The translations under genes and the position numbers were made by a program. DNA of 64,000 nt from an uncultured Bacilli bacterium (GTDB taxonomy: Bacteria; Bacillota_I; Bacilli_A; RF39; UBA660): the NCBI GenBank assembly GCA_934101425.1, contig CAKOQQ010000006.1:1-64000 (forward strand). Reading direction: 5' to 3'. The notes below the pieces were generated by a model. The model did no database searches, was not told where the DNA came from, and saw nothing but the letters and a program-made list of their open reading frames with translations. The first letter of the stretch is position 1. Every line of letters starts with the position of its first letter. This document shows positions 35,477 through 43,561 of this stretch, in pieces.

Positions 35477-36532
35477 ATGAAAAAAGGATTTACACTAATA
35501 GAGTTACTCGCTGTAATAGTAATACTAGCAGTAATAGCTTTAATAGCAACCCCTGCAGTATTAAATATTATAGAAGACTCTAAAAAATCAGCAGCAGAAG
35601 CAAGTGCAAGAAATATAGTAAGAACTGCAGAAAGCCATTACATGGAAAATCTAATGGAAAATAAAACAAATTCTAATATTGATTTAAGCACTGATACACT
35701 TAAGTATGATGGAGAAAAAGCAAAAAAAGGATTACTTACTTATGATACTAACGGTAATGCAAGTGGTAAAATGTATATATCAGGATACTGCATTGAAGTA
35801 TCATCTAATGGAACTTTAACAAGCACTAAAACAAATGAAAGTGAATGCTCTATAGACATTCCACAAGTAACTACATACGCAAATGGAACAGTAGTATACT
35901 ATAATCCAGAAACAAATACTAAATGCACAAGCGCTGAAGCAGTAAGTACAACAGGGACTAAAACAGGTTGTATGAAATGGTATGCATTTAATGATGAAGG
36001 ATCATCTACAGTTAATTTACTACTAGATCATAATACAACAGCAACTGTTGAATGGGTAACAAAAGAAGATTATATTGAATCAGGTGGAACGGAAGAGGAA
36101 TATGGTCACGGAAATAGTAGTAAAGGACCACTCACAGCCTTAAAACAACTAAAAAGTGATACCGCTAGTTGGAACAAAAGTATAAACCCAAGACTAATAG
36201 AAGCAAGTGAAATAGCAACAATAACAGGATATTCAAATTGGGATAATAACTATTATTATTTCCATGATAACACACAAACACGATACACTGGAGATGCTGG
36301 AACAAATAATTATGTATGGTTATTTGATAATACAAGAGAGTGTACAACATATGGATGTAATGTAGCAGATTCTAGTAACTATGGTTATTGGACAAACACT
36401 GCATATTCCGGCAAGTCTGGCCTCGCTTGGATTGGTAACCACGATGGCGGCCTGCTCAACACTTTCGTGAATATTGGAAGCTCCGCCGGTATTCGCCCAG
36501 TTATCACTATCTCAAAATCTATTATCTCTTAA
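35477..36532 (+). CDS. Type IV prepilin-like protein with lectin-like variable C-terminus
   Basis: The 351-aa protein starts KKGFTLIELLAVIVILAVIA, a textbook prepilin peptidase site (cut between G and F, Glu at +5) and pilin helix. The stalk region continues to about residue 125 and contains a cysteine pair region. The C-terminal part (about 145-351) resembles FGE/C-type-lectin-like domains, with ATVEWVTKEDYI, YVWLFDNT, GYWTNTAY and a final AGIRPVITISK. The last 35 codons are strikingly GC-rich and C-ending, unlike the rest. GAGGAGG precedes ATG 35477; an earlier in-frame start at 35441 lies in the terminator and is rejected. It is likely a surface adhesin. Confidence 0.88.
   Translation: MKKGFTLIELLAVIVILAVIALIATPAVLNIIEDSKKSAAEASARNIVRTAESHYMENLMENKTNSNIDLSTDTLKYDGEKAKKGLLTYDTNGNASGKMYISGYCIEVSSNGTLTSTKTNESECSIDIPQVTTYANGTVVYYNPETNTKCTSAEAVSTTGTKTGCMKWYAFNDEGSSTVNLLLDHNTTATVEWVTKEDYIESGGTEEEYGHGNSSKGPLTALKQLKSDTASWNKSINPRLIEASEIATITGYSNWDNNYYYFHDNTQTRYTGDAGTNNYVWLFDNTRECTTYGCNVADSSNYGYWTNTAYSGKSGLAWIGNHDGGLLNTFVNIGSSAGIRPVITISKSIIS
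36399..36514 (+). repeat. Candidate diversity-generating retroelement variable region
   Basis: By my count GC is 56% in 36401-36500 against 29% in 36301-36400. Of 35 codons from 36407 to 36511, 17 end in C (for example TCC, GGC, CTC, CAC, TTC, GCC), which is very rare elsewhere in the window. Many could derive from AAC codons by changes at A only. The position at the end of a lectin-like domain, with constant YWT, AW and GIRPV anchors, fits known variable regions. No template repeat or reverse transcriptase is in the window. Confidence 0.6.
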
Positions 36533-36570
36533 TATCTAGATATAATAGTATTTATTACTTAAATATTGAA

Positions 36571-36600
36571 AAAAGTATAACATTTTGTTATACTTTTATT
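36571..36600 (+). terminator. Terminator after the prepilin, overlapping a promoter
   Basis: AAAAGTATAAC-ATTTT-GTTATACTTTT is an 11-bp perfect stem. Its right arm contains TATACT (36589-36594), which lies 17 bases after TTGAAA (36566-36571). The same DNA may therefore end one transcript and start the next one. Confidence 0.7.
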
Positions 36601-36611
36601 ATGGTGATGAT

Positions 36612-36983
36612 ATGAAGAAAAATGGTTTTACATTAGTAGAATTACTAGGTGTTTTAATTGTACTAGTTATTTTATCTATGGTAGTAGTTACTACATATAC
36701 AAAATTAAAGAAAGATGCTGATACAACTATTGATGATGCATTAGCTATTTTAATAAAAGATGCCAGTGTAACATATGTAAAAAAGAATAAAACTAATATA
36801 GAAGCCAATAATGTTTATTGTTTAACATTAGATGATATTGTAAATGATAATTTACTTTCTAATCCTGTAAAAAATGCTAAAGGAGAAGAAATGGATTTAT
36901 CTATGAAAATAAAAGTTACAGTAAGGCAAAATAATTATGATGTTACTTTAAATGTAAGTTCATGTAGTGAAGTTATAAACTAA
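36612..36983 (+). CDS. Type IV pilin-like protein
   Basis: The 123-aa protein starts KKNGFTLVELLGVLIVLVIL, a clear class III signal with Glu at +5. A short soluble domain follows, with two cysteines (VYCLTLDD and VSSCSE) that could form a disulfide. Its size suggests a minor pilin or pseudopilin. GGTGAT precedes ATG 36612, so the frame from 36585 is too long. The stop overlaps that of the convergent gene by 4 bases. No assembly ATPase, platform protein or prepilin peptidase gene is in the window. Confidence 0.88.
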   Translation: MKKNGFTLVELLGVLIVLVILSMVVVTTYTKLKKDADTTIDDALAILIKDASVTYVKKNKTNIEANNVYCLTLDDIVNDNLLSNPVKNAKGEEMDLSMKIKVTVRQNNYDVTLNVSSCSEVIN

Positions 36984-37357
36984 ATAATAGGATTTTCTAT
37001 GTCTGCTACAGTTTCGTTATCACTACTAGTTAATACTACATAATAAGCTATAAATGATGCAACAATAGTAAATATAGAAGCGAGGATTTGTAAGTTATAA
37101 GCATTTAAATCTTCGCTTTTTTCTTTGGCAATTTTTTTATTTCTATAGTTTAAATATAAAAATAATATAGATATAATAAGTACTACAAAATTTCTATATC
37201 TAGATATTCTTAGTGTTTCTTTTTTACTAAATAAAGTATCTTTATTCTCTAAATCTAAAACAGTATTATAGTTTAGTATAATAGAGACTATAACTCCTAT
37301 AATAAGAAGAATAGATAAATATATTTGATAATATATAATTTTAACTTCATCATTCAT
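36980..37357 (-). CDS. Hypothetical membrane protein, 125 aa, three helices
   Basis: I do not recognise it. It has hydrophobic segments near residues 10-28, 55-70 and 89-110, with lysine-rich loops between. There is no ribosome binding site: TATACT lies only five bases before the ATG on this strand, which suggests a leaderless mRNA. It is divergent from the yunB-like gene, whose start has the mirror-image arrangement. Confidence 0.65.
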   Translation of the reverse strand: MNDEVKIIYYQIYLSILLIIGVIVSIILNYNTVLDLENKDTLFSKKETLRISRYRNFVVLIISILFLYLNYRNKKIAKEKSEDLNAYNLQILASIFTIVASFIAYYVVLTSSDNETVADIENPII

Positions 37358-37389
37358 ACTAAAGTATATTTTAAATATAATTTAGTATG
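37355..37389. promoter_or_regulatory. Symmetric divergent promoter with two leaderless starts
   Basis: CATACTAAA (37355-37363) and TTTAGTATG (37381-37389) are a perfect 9-base inverted repeat whose ends are the start codons of the two divergent genes. Minus carries TATACTTTAGTATG and plus TATAATTTAGTATG, each a -10 box five bases from ATG. The palindrome could also be an operator. Confidence 0.65.
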
Positions 37390-38121
37390 AGAAGAATGCA
37401 TTTAAAAAAGAAATTTAAAATAAATAATAGTATATTAGTTATTATATTAATAATAGTTGGAATATATATATCGCTTAGAATAATATCAAAAAAATTAACA
37501 CCAATTTTATTTAATTATGCAGAAAATGAAACAAGAAGAGTTGCTAATATAATAGTGAGTAAAGCGGTTAATTCATCTTCATTAAAAGAAATTGATGATG
37601 ATTTTTTTATTATAACTAAAGAAAATGATACTATAAAGTCTATTGACTTTGACCCTGTTAAACTAAATAATTTTATGATAAAAGTAATTGATAAAATACA
37701 AACTAATTTAAAATTACTTGAGTCAGGAGAAATAGATAAAATAGATGTCGATAATAAAGAGTTACTGAAGTATGATAAAAAGAATAGTAAAAAAGGTGTT
37801 TTTTATGAAATACCTATAGGTGTTATATTTAATAATCCATTGTTATCTAATTTGGGGCCTAAAATACCTGTTAAATTTACTTTAATGGGTGAAGTAATTA
37901 GTAATGTGGAAACACAAATAACTAATTATGGTATCAATAATGCTTTATTACAAACTAATATAAATATAAAATTAACAGAAAAAGTATTATTACCTATAAG
38001 TAGTAAAGAAATAAATGTAGAATATAATATTCCTATTTCATTAAAAATGATTCAAGGAGCTATTCCTAATTATTATTTTAATGGTATTGAATCAAAAAGT
38101 ATTGTTGTCCCTACAAAATAA
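37387..38121 (+). CDS. yunB: YunB-like sporulation-associated protein
   Basis: The 244-aa protein has one N-terminal membrane helix. An extracytoplasmic domain beginning YAENETRRVANIIVSKAV, as in YunB, follows, with VFYEIPIGVIFNNPLLSNLGPKIPVKF and a late VEYNIPISLKMIQGAIPNYYF. YunB is known in Bacillus as a mother-cell protein needed for proper spores, but its biochemistry is unclear. The start at 37387 appears leaderless; an ATG at 37396 also lacks a good ribosome binding site. A yutD-like gene lies two genes downstream. Confidence 0.85.
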   Translation: MRRMHLKKKFKINNSILVIILIIVGIYISLRIISKKLTPILFNYAENETRRVANIIVSKAVNSSSLKEIDDDFFIITKENDTIKSIDFDPVKLNNFMIKVIDKIQTNLKLLESGEIDKIDVDNKELLKYDKKNSKKGVFYEIPIGVIFNNPLLSNLGPKIPVKFTLMGEVISNVETQITNYGINNALLQTNINIKLTEKVLLPISSKEINVEYNIPISLKMIQGAIPNYYFNGIESKSIVVPTK

Positions 38122-38148
38122 TTGTGTTATAATCATTATGGTGATACT

Positions 38149-39867
38149 ATGGCTAAAAAGAAAAAAAGAAAAATAGTTGTTTGGAAGGTTATTATAGCGT
38201 TATTAGTTCTTTTTCTGGTGATTTTCTTAGCAATTAAGATTATTGGAGGATTATTCCATAAAGTAAAAGAAATAGTGGATAATGGAGAAGATGCTTATTT
38301 ATCTAGTTTAGATAATGAAGTTTTATTATATGATATGGAATATAATGAATCTATAAAATTACCAAGAGGGACTCTTATTAAATTATATAAAAAAGATGTA
38401 GAACAAAAAGACAGTGATGGTAATGTAATAAATACTTATAAAAAGATAGATTATGATAATAATAAGTACTTATTATCTTCCAATTATATTACTACTAATA
38501 AAGAAGATATAATAAAAGAAAAAGAAATGTATGTTAGAACTCCTGTTACAATTTATAAAGAAAGTGGAAGCGTAGAGATAATATCTCATGCAAAAAAAGG
38601 AGAAAAATTAGATATCGTAGGTTATGATACCATAAATAGTGATGGCTCTGTTAATATGTATAAAGTAAAATATAATAATAATACAGGTTATGTTTATTCT
38701 AAATATTTGCTACAAAGTAGTGAAGAAGCTAATGTATACTATGATTATAATGGAGCGTATGCAATTCATAAATCAAGAGGAAATAGATTTGGTGGAGGGG
38801 ATGCTGCTAAATTAGATTATTATCCTTATGAAAAACCTAAATTTAAGGATAATGTTATGCCTGATGAAGTAAGAAGTTTATATGTAAATAGTACTATTAT
38901 TAGTAATATAGATGCTTATATAAAGTTAGCAAAAGAAAGTAATATAAATGCCTTTGTTGTGGATATTAAGGAAAATACTACTCCAGCATATCCAGCTAAA
39001 GCAATGGAAAAATATTCTAAAACTAATTATGAAAAAGCAGTTAATACTTATGATAATTATAAAGCTGCTATACAAAAACTTAAAGATAATGGATTTTATG
39101 TTATTGGTAGAATAGTTGTATTTAAAGATAGTTATTATGCTAACGATAATCCTGAAAATGTTATTTCATCAAAAAGTACAGGAAAACCATATTCTTTATC
39201 TAAATCATATTGGCCAAGTGCATATTCTCGTCATGTATGGGAATTTAATGTAGCACTTGCAAAAGAAGCAGTAGAAGAAATGGGATTTAATGAAATTCAA
39301 TTTGATTATGTAAGATTTCCTGATAGAATAGGTTCAATAGAATCTAAGCTAGATATGAAAAATACATATAATGAAGATAAAGCTCAAGCATTACAAGGTT
39401 TCTTATTTTATGCATGTGATGAAATTCATAAATTAGGAGCTTATGTATCTGTAGATGTATTTGGTGAAAGTGCTAATACTTATGTAGCTGCTTATGGCCA
39501 ATATTGGAGTGCTATTTCAAATATTGTAGATGTTATAAGTGGTATGCCTTATCCAGATCACTTTGCCAAGGGTGAATATGGAATATCTATCCCATGGGAA
39601 AAACCATATGAATTATTAAGTGCTTGGGGAAGTAGTGTAGCCAAAAGACAAGCTGAAGCACCAACTCCAGCAGTAGTAAGAACATGGATACAAACATATA
39701 ATGCAATAAGAAGTCCATATATTACTTACGATGCAGATATGATAGCTAAACAAATACAAGGATTATATAGTGCAGGATTAACTGGTGGATATATGACTTG
39801 GAATGGTACTTCTTCATTAGCTAAATATACAGAAGTAAAAGAAGCCTTTAAAAGGAGTTATAAATAA
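38149..39867 (+). CDS. Membrane-anchored predicted glycoside hydrolase (DUF4015) with SH3-like domain
   Basis: The 572-aa protein has a basic N-terminus, a membrane helix (VIIALLVLFLVIFLAIKII) and a bacterial SH3-like region (about 125-200, YVRTPVTIYKESGS...GYVYSKYLL). A C-terminal TIM-barrel of the DUF4015 family follows (INAFVVDIKENT, GFYVIGRIVVFKD, EIQFDYVRFPD, YVSVDVFGES). The acidic residues in FDYVRFPD are likely catalytic. The SH3 part suggests cell-wall glycans as substrate, which is inference. A longer frame starts at 38122, but GGTGATACT marks ATG 38149. Confidence 0.85.
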   Translation: MAKKKKRKIVVWKVIIALLVLFLVIFLAIKIIGGLFHKVKEIVDNGEDAYLSSLDNEVLLYDMEYNESIKLPRGTLIKLYKKDVEQKDSDGNVINTYKKIDYDNNKYLLSSNYITTNKEDIIKEKEMYVRTPVTIYKESGSVEIISHAKKGEKLDIVGYDTINSDGSVNMYKVKYNNNTGYVYSKYLLQSSEEANVYYDYNGAYAIHKSRGNRFGGGDAAKLDYYPYEKPKFKDNVMPDEVRSLYVNSTIISNIDAYIKLAKESNINAFVVDIKENTTPAYPAKAMEKYSKTNYEKAVNTYDNYKAAIQKLKDNGFYVIGRIVVFKDSYYANDNPENVISSKSTGKPYSLSKSYWPSAYSRHVWEFNVALAKEAVEEMGFNEIQFDYVRFPDRIGSIESKLDMKNTYNEDKAQALQGFLFYACDEIHKLGAYVSVDVFGESANTYVAAYGQYWSAISNIVDVISGMPYPDHFAKGEYGISIPWEKPYELLSAWGSSVAKRQAEAPTPAVVRTWIQTYNAIRSPYITYDADMIAKQIQGLYSAGLTGGYMTWNGTSSLAKYTEVKEAFKRSYK

Positions 39868-40145
39868 TGAAAACTATTAAAATAAATGGAACTTTATATA
39901 CTTTAGAAAGAAATTATAAAGATGGTTTTGACTTAACTGAAGTAGAAAATAAATTAACTGATTATTTTGATGGATATGACTATATATTTGGTGACTGGTC
40001 ATATGGTAAATTAAGATTAAAAGGATTCATGGAAGAAAAAAAATCTAATAAAATAAACAATATAAAGTTTATTGATGATTATATAAAAAAATACTGTTCA
40101 TATGAATGCAAATATTTCTTATTGAAGAAAGTAAATAAAGAATGA
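39867..40145 (+). CDS. yutD: YutD family protein
   Basis: The 92-aa protein contains FDGYDYIFGDWSYGKLRLKGF, the diagnostic block of the YutD (DUF1027) family of Bacilli. The C-terminus CSYECKYFLLKK matches the family's usual conserved end. The function is unknown. Its ATG overlaps the TAA of the preceding gene, so translation is coupled. The yunB-yutD neighbourhood is also seen in Bacillus. Confidence 0.87.
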   Translation: MKTIKINGTLYTLERNYKDGFDLTEVENKLTDYFDGYDYIFGDWSYGKLRLKGFMEEKKSNKINNIKFIDDYIKKYCSYECKYFLLKKVNKE

Positions 40146-40184
40146 TTTTGTTCGCCTTTACTTTTTTAAAAAAATAAAAAAATT

Positions 40185-40224
40185 AAAATATTGCTTTTAT
40201 TAAAATGACAAAAAGTAATATTTT
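40185..40224 (+). other. Long AT-rich hairpin
   Basis: AAAATATTGCTTTT and AAAAGTAATATTTT form a 14-bp stem with one G-U and a 12-base loop. Only four T follow, so it may be an RNA stability or processing element rather than a terminator. Confidence 0.5.
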
Positions 40225-40243
40225 CAAAAAAACTAAAATTATT

Positions 40244-40291
40244 AAAAATAGAGTTTGCCTTTGAAAATAAAAGGGAAACTCTATTTTTAAT
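40244..40291 (+). terminator. Terminator before nrdD
   Basis: AAAAATAGAGTTT and AAACTCTATTTTT are a perfect 13-bp stem with a 19-base loop and T-rich flank. With the hairpin at 40185 it fills the 309-base gap between yutD and nrdD, which has no gene. Confidence 0.75.
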
Positions 40292-40394
40292 ATAAATGTA
40301 AATTAACAAAAATTAGAAAAACCTTATTTTATAAGGACTTGTAAAAATAAGAAAATGAAAAAAATACTTTATTCTAAAAAACGAACAAAATCTA

Positions 40395-40423
40395 TTGACA
40401 ATAATCATATTAGAATTTATAAT
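40395..40423 (+). promoter_or_regulatory. Promoter of the anaerobic reductase genes
   Basis: TTGACA (40395-40400), 17 bases, then TATAAT (40418-40423) is a perfect housekeeping promoter about 30 bases before the nrdD start. I see no clear NrdR box pair. Confidence 0.88.
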
Positions 40424-40454
40424 TAAGTTGTAAATAGATGTTAGAGAGGTCATT

Positions 40455-42761
40455 ATGGTAGAGTTAAAAGATAAGGTTTTAGCCTTAAAAGTTATTAAAA
40501 GAAAAGGGAAAAAAGTCGATTTTGATGGTGCAAAGATTGCAGTTGCCATAAAAAAAGGTTTTGATAGTATTTGTGTAGAAGACGAAGTAAATAAATATGA
40601 TGAAAAAGATATTCAAAAAGTTTATAAAGGCGTAATTAAAAGAATTGAAAAAGAATACGCTAATGAAGATAAAATAAAGATTGAAACTATTCAAGATATG
40701 ATAGAAGATGAATTACAAAAACAAGAATACACAGATGTATATAAATCATTTTCTGAATATAGAGAAAGAAGAGCTCAATCAAGAGAATTATTTAGTTCTG
40801 AAGAAAAAATGCATAAGTTTTTAAAAACTATCGAAGGATTAGGATTAAAATCAGCTCACGAAGAAGATACAAAAAGAGAAAATGCTAATGTAGATGGTGA
40901 TACAGCAATGGGAACAATGCTACAATATGGTAGTACTGTTTCAAAAGAATTTGCTAAAGCATACTTAATGAAGAAAAAATTTAGTGAAGCCCATGATAAT
41001 GGTGATATTCATATTCATGATATGGATTTCTTACCAATGGGTACTACTACTTGTATGCAAATTGATTTAAATAAATTATTTAAAAATGGTTTTTCTACAG
41101 GACATGGTCATTTAAGAGAACCTAATGATATAATGTCATATTCAGCACTTGCAGCAATTGCCATTCAATCAAATCAAAATGATCAACATGGTGGACAAAG
41201 TATACCTGCATTTGACTATTATATGGCACCTGGTGTTATAAAAACATTTAGAAAACAATTTAAACAAATGATAGCTGATTTACTTGATTATTCTGGATTT
41301 ATTAATTTTGTTAATATGAATGCTATTGTAAAAGAAATTGATAAATTAGATAGTATTGATGTAGATTTATCTAAATTTGATGATTTTGCAAAAGGATCTG
41401 AAGAAGTAGAAAAAATATTTAGAGTATCATATGAAAAAGCTTATCAAAAAACAAATAGAATTACTTATCAAGCAATGGAAGCATTTATTCATAATTTAAA
41501 TACAATGCATTCTAGAGCTGGAGCTCAAGTACCATTTTCTTCTATAAATTTTGGTACTGATACATCAAGCGAAGGAAGAATGGTTATTGAAAATTACTTA
41601 CTTGCTGCTGAAGCTGGTTTAGGTAGAAGTGAAACTCCTATATTCCCAATTTCAATTTTTAAAGTAAAAGAAGGAGTTAACTATAATAAGGAAGACAAAA
41701 ACTATGATTTATTTAAATTAGCTTGTCGTGTTTCCGCTAAAAGATTATTTCCAAATTTCTCATTTATAGATGCTCCATTTAATATAACTTATTATAAAGA
41801 AGGAGATTATACTACAGAAGTAGGATATATGGGATGTCGTACTAGAGTGCTTGGAAATGTAGTGGATCCTGATAAATGTGTAACTCCAGGTCGTGGTAAC
41901 TTATCATTTACATCAGTTAACTTACCTCGTTTGGGATTAAAGTACGGAATAGTAGGTAAAGAAAAAAGAGAAAAAGCTGATATGAAAAGTTTTTATGAAG
42001 ATTTAGGAAATCTAATGGATTTAGTTAAAGATCAATTACTTGAAAGATTTGAAATTCAATGTAGTAAACATACATATAACTTCCCATTCTTACTTGGTGA
42101 AGGGGTATGGATTGATAGTGAAAAAGTTAAACCTACTGATAGACTTAGAAAAGTATTAAAACATGGTACATTAAGTATTGGTTTTATAGGCCTTGCAGAA
42201 TGTTTAAAAGCTTTAACTGGTAAACATCACGGAGAAAGTGAAGAAAGTCAAAAATTAGGATTAGAAATAATTGGCTTTATGAGAAAAAAGTGTGATGAAT
42301 ACGCAAAACAATATAATTTAAACTTTACTTGCTTAGCAACACCAGCAGAAGGATTATCTGGTAGATTTGTAAATATTGATAAAGCAATATATGGAAGTAT
42401 AAAAGGAGTAACTGATAGAGCTTATTATACTAACTCATTCCATGTTCCAGTATATTATAATATTTCTATCGCTAAAAAATTAGGTATAGAAGGTCCATAT
42501 CATGCACTTACAAATGCTGGACATATTTCTTATATAGAAATAGATGGTGATCCATCTGAAAATGTAGAAGCATTTGAAAAAATAGTTAGAATTATGAAAG
42601 AAAGTGGAATTGGTTATGGAGCTATAAACCATCCAGTAGATAGAGATCCGGTATGTGGTTATGTTGGAGTTATCGGTGATGTTTGTCCTGGCTGTGGCAG
42701 AAAAGAAGGCGAAGGATTAACTGTTGAAAGATTAAAATCTTTAGATATATGTTGTAAATAG
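40455..42761 (+). CDS. nrdD: Anaerobic ribonucleoside-triphosphate reductase, large part (lacks the glycyl-radical domain)
   Basis: This class III reductase makes deoxynucleotides without oxygen. The 768-aa protein has an N-terminal ATP cone (VIKRKGKKVDFDGAKI) and the catalytic barrel with GTTTCMQIDLNKLF, SRAGAQVPFSSINFGTDTS and GCRTRVLGN. The end DRDPVCGYVGVIGDVCPGCGRKEGE is the zinc-binding region. The usual C-terminal stretch with the radical glycine and the R-V-K-H end is missing, and the protein stops at ICCK. That stretch is encoded by the next gene. GAGAGGTC precedes the ATG. Confidence 0.93.
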   Translation: MVELKDKVLALKVIKRKGKKVDFDGAKIAVAIKKGFDSICVEDEVNKYDEKDIQKVYKGVIKRIEKEYANEDKIKIETIQDMIEDELQKQEYTDVYKSFSEYRERRAQSRELFSSEEKMHKFLKTIEGLGLKSAHEEDTKRENANVDGDTAMGTMLQYGSTVSKEFAKAYLMKKKFSEAHDNGDIHIHDMDFLPMGTTTCMQIDLNKLFKNGFSTGHGHLREPNDIMSYSALAAIAIQSNQNDQHGGQSIPAFDYYMAPGVIKTFRKQFKQMIADLLDYSGFINFVNMNAIVKEIDKLDSIDVDLSKFDDFAKGSEEVEKIFRVSYEKAYQKTNRITYQAMEAFIHNLNTMHSRAGAQVPFSSINFGTDTSSEGRMVIENYLLAAEAGLGRSETPIFPISIFKVKEGVNYNKEDKNYDLFKLACRVSAKRLFPNFSFIDAPFNITYYKEGDYTTEVGYMGCRTRVLGNVVDPDKCVTPGRGNLSFTSVNLPRLGLKYGIVGKEKREKADMKSFYEDLGNLMDLVKDQLLERFEIQCSKHTYNFPFLLGEGVWIDSEKVKPTDRLRKVLKHGTLSIGFIGLAECLKALTGKHHGESEESQKLGLEIIGFMRKKCDEYAKQYNLNFTCLATPAEGLSGRFVNIDKAIYGSIKGVTDRAYYTNSFHVPVYYNISIAKKLGIEGPYHALTNAGHISYIEIDGDPSENVEAFEKIVRIMKESGIGYGAINHPVDRDPVCGYVGVIGDVCPGCGRKEGEGLTVERLKSLDICCK

Positions 42762-42770
42762 GAGGAAATT

Positions 42771-42938
42771 ATGAAAAATATCGAAGAAAAAATTGAAGAA
42801 AAACAAGAAAAAAAAGTTGGCGAAGGAGTTAAATTCGAAAGAATTAGAAGAATCACTGGTTATTTAGTTGGTACAGTAGACCGTTTTAATAATGCTAAAC
42901 AAGCTGAAGTAAAAGATAGAGTAAAACATAGTGCTTAA
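42771..42938 (+). CDS. Stand-alone glycyl-radical domain of NrdD, 55 aa
   Basis: A small gene follows nrdD after 9 bases with a strong GGAGG and ATG 42771. Residues 1-15 are a charged helix. Residues 24-53 read RIRRITGYLVGTVDRF and continue NNAKQAEVKDRVKH, which is the C-terminal glycyl-radical segment of class III reductases, with the radical glycine at about G30. I infer that it docks into NrdD and is activated by NrdG, giving a split reductase. The clean ribosome binding site argues against a sequencing error or simple nonsense mutation. It overlaps nrdG by 8 bases. Confidence 0.85.
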   Translation: MKNIEEKIEEKQEKKVGEGVKFERIRRITGYLVGTVDRFNNAKQAEVKDRVKHSA

Positions 42939-43494
42939 GATAAGACTTGCAGCCCCTTTACAAAGTGATAGTATTTTAGATGGAGAAGGCATTAGAACAA
43001 TTGTCTGGACACAAGGTTGTGCTCACAATTGTCCTTTCTGCCATAATCCAGAAACACATTCATTTAAAGGTGGATATTTAGAAGATATTGAAACTTTAAA
43101 AAAACAGTTTAAAGAATTAAAAGGACAAACTGGTATAACATTTTCTGGTGGAGATCCTATGTTTCAACCAAAAGAATGTGCTGTGCTCGCCAATTATGCA
43201 AAAAGTATTGGATTAGATGTATGGTGTTATACAGGTTTTACTTTTGAAGAATTACTCGATATGGCTAAAAAGAATAAAGATATTATAGATTTTCTAAATA
43301 ACATAGATATATTAGTAGATGGTAAATTTATGATTGAACTTAAAAGTTATGATGTAATTTTTAGAGGTTCAACTAATCAAAGGATTATTGATGTTAAAGA
43401 AAGCTTGAAATCTTCTTCTATAGTTTTAGCAGAAAAATATATTAAAGAAAATAAAAGTACTAATTTTAGACATCAAGATAATATTTACGTATAA
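42931..43494 (+). CDS. nrdG: Anaerobic ribonucleotide reductase activating protein NrdG
   Basis: NrdG is the radical SAM enzyme that creates the glycyl radical. The cluster motif is CAHNCPFC, preceded by GEGIRTIVWTQG. FSGGDPMFQP and DVWCYTGFTFEELL follow, and DILVDGKF and FRGSTNQRIIDV close the family pattern. Length is 187 aa. The start is GTG 42931 inside the end of the glycyl-radical gene, so the two are translationally coupled, which fits a direct enzyme-substrate pair. Confidence 0.95.
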   Translation: MLKIRLAAPLQSDSILDGEGIRTIVWTQGCAHNCPFCHNPETHSFKGGYLEDIETLKKQFKELKGQTGITFSGGDPMFQPKECAVLANYAKSIGLDVWCYTGFTFEELLDMAKKNKDIIDFLNNIDILVDGKFMIELKSYDVIFRGSTNQRIIDVKESLKSSSIVLAEKYIKENKSTNFRHQDNIYV

Positions 43495-43516
43495 GGACAC
43501 ATTTTGTGTCTTTTTT
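43493..43516 (+). terminator. Terminator after nrdG
   Basis: AAGGACACA-TTT-TGTGTCTTTT with further T is a compact hairpin that begins at the nrdG stop. Confidence 0.8.
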
Positions 43517-43561
43517 GTTGAAATTAAATAGTTTTTAAGGTAAAATTAAGATGGTGATAGT

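Noticed and set aside
42600..42761. Radical glycine within NrdD itself (CGYVG)
   Set aside because: CGYVG lies before the CPGC zinc pair and is followed by no R-V-K-H end; the matching RRITGYL and DRVKH are in the small downstream gene.
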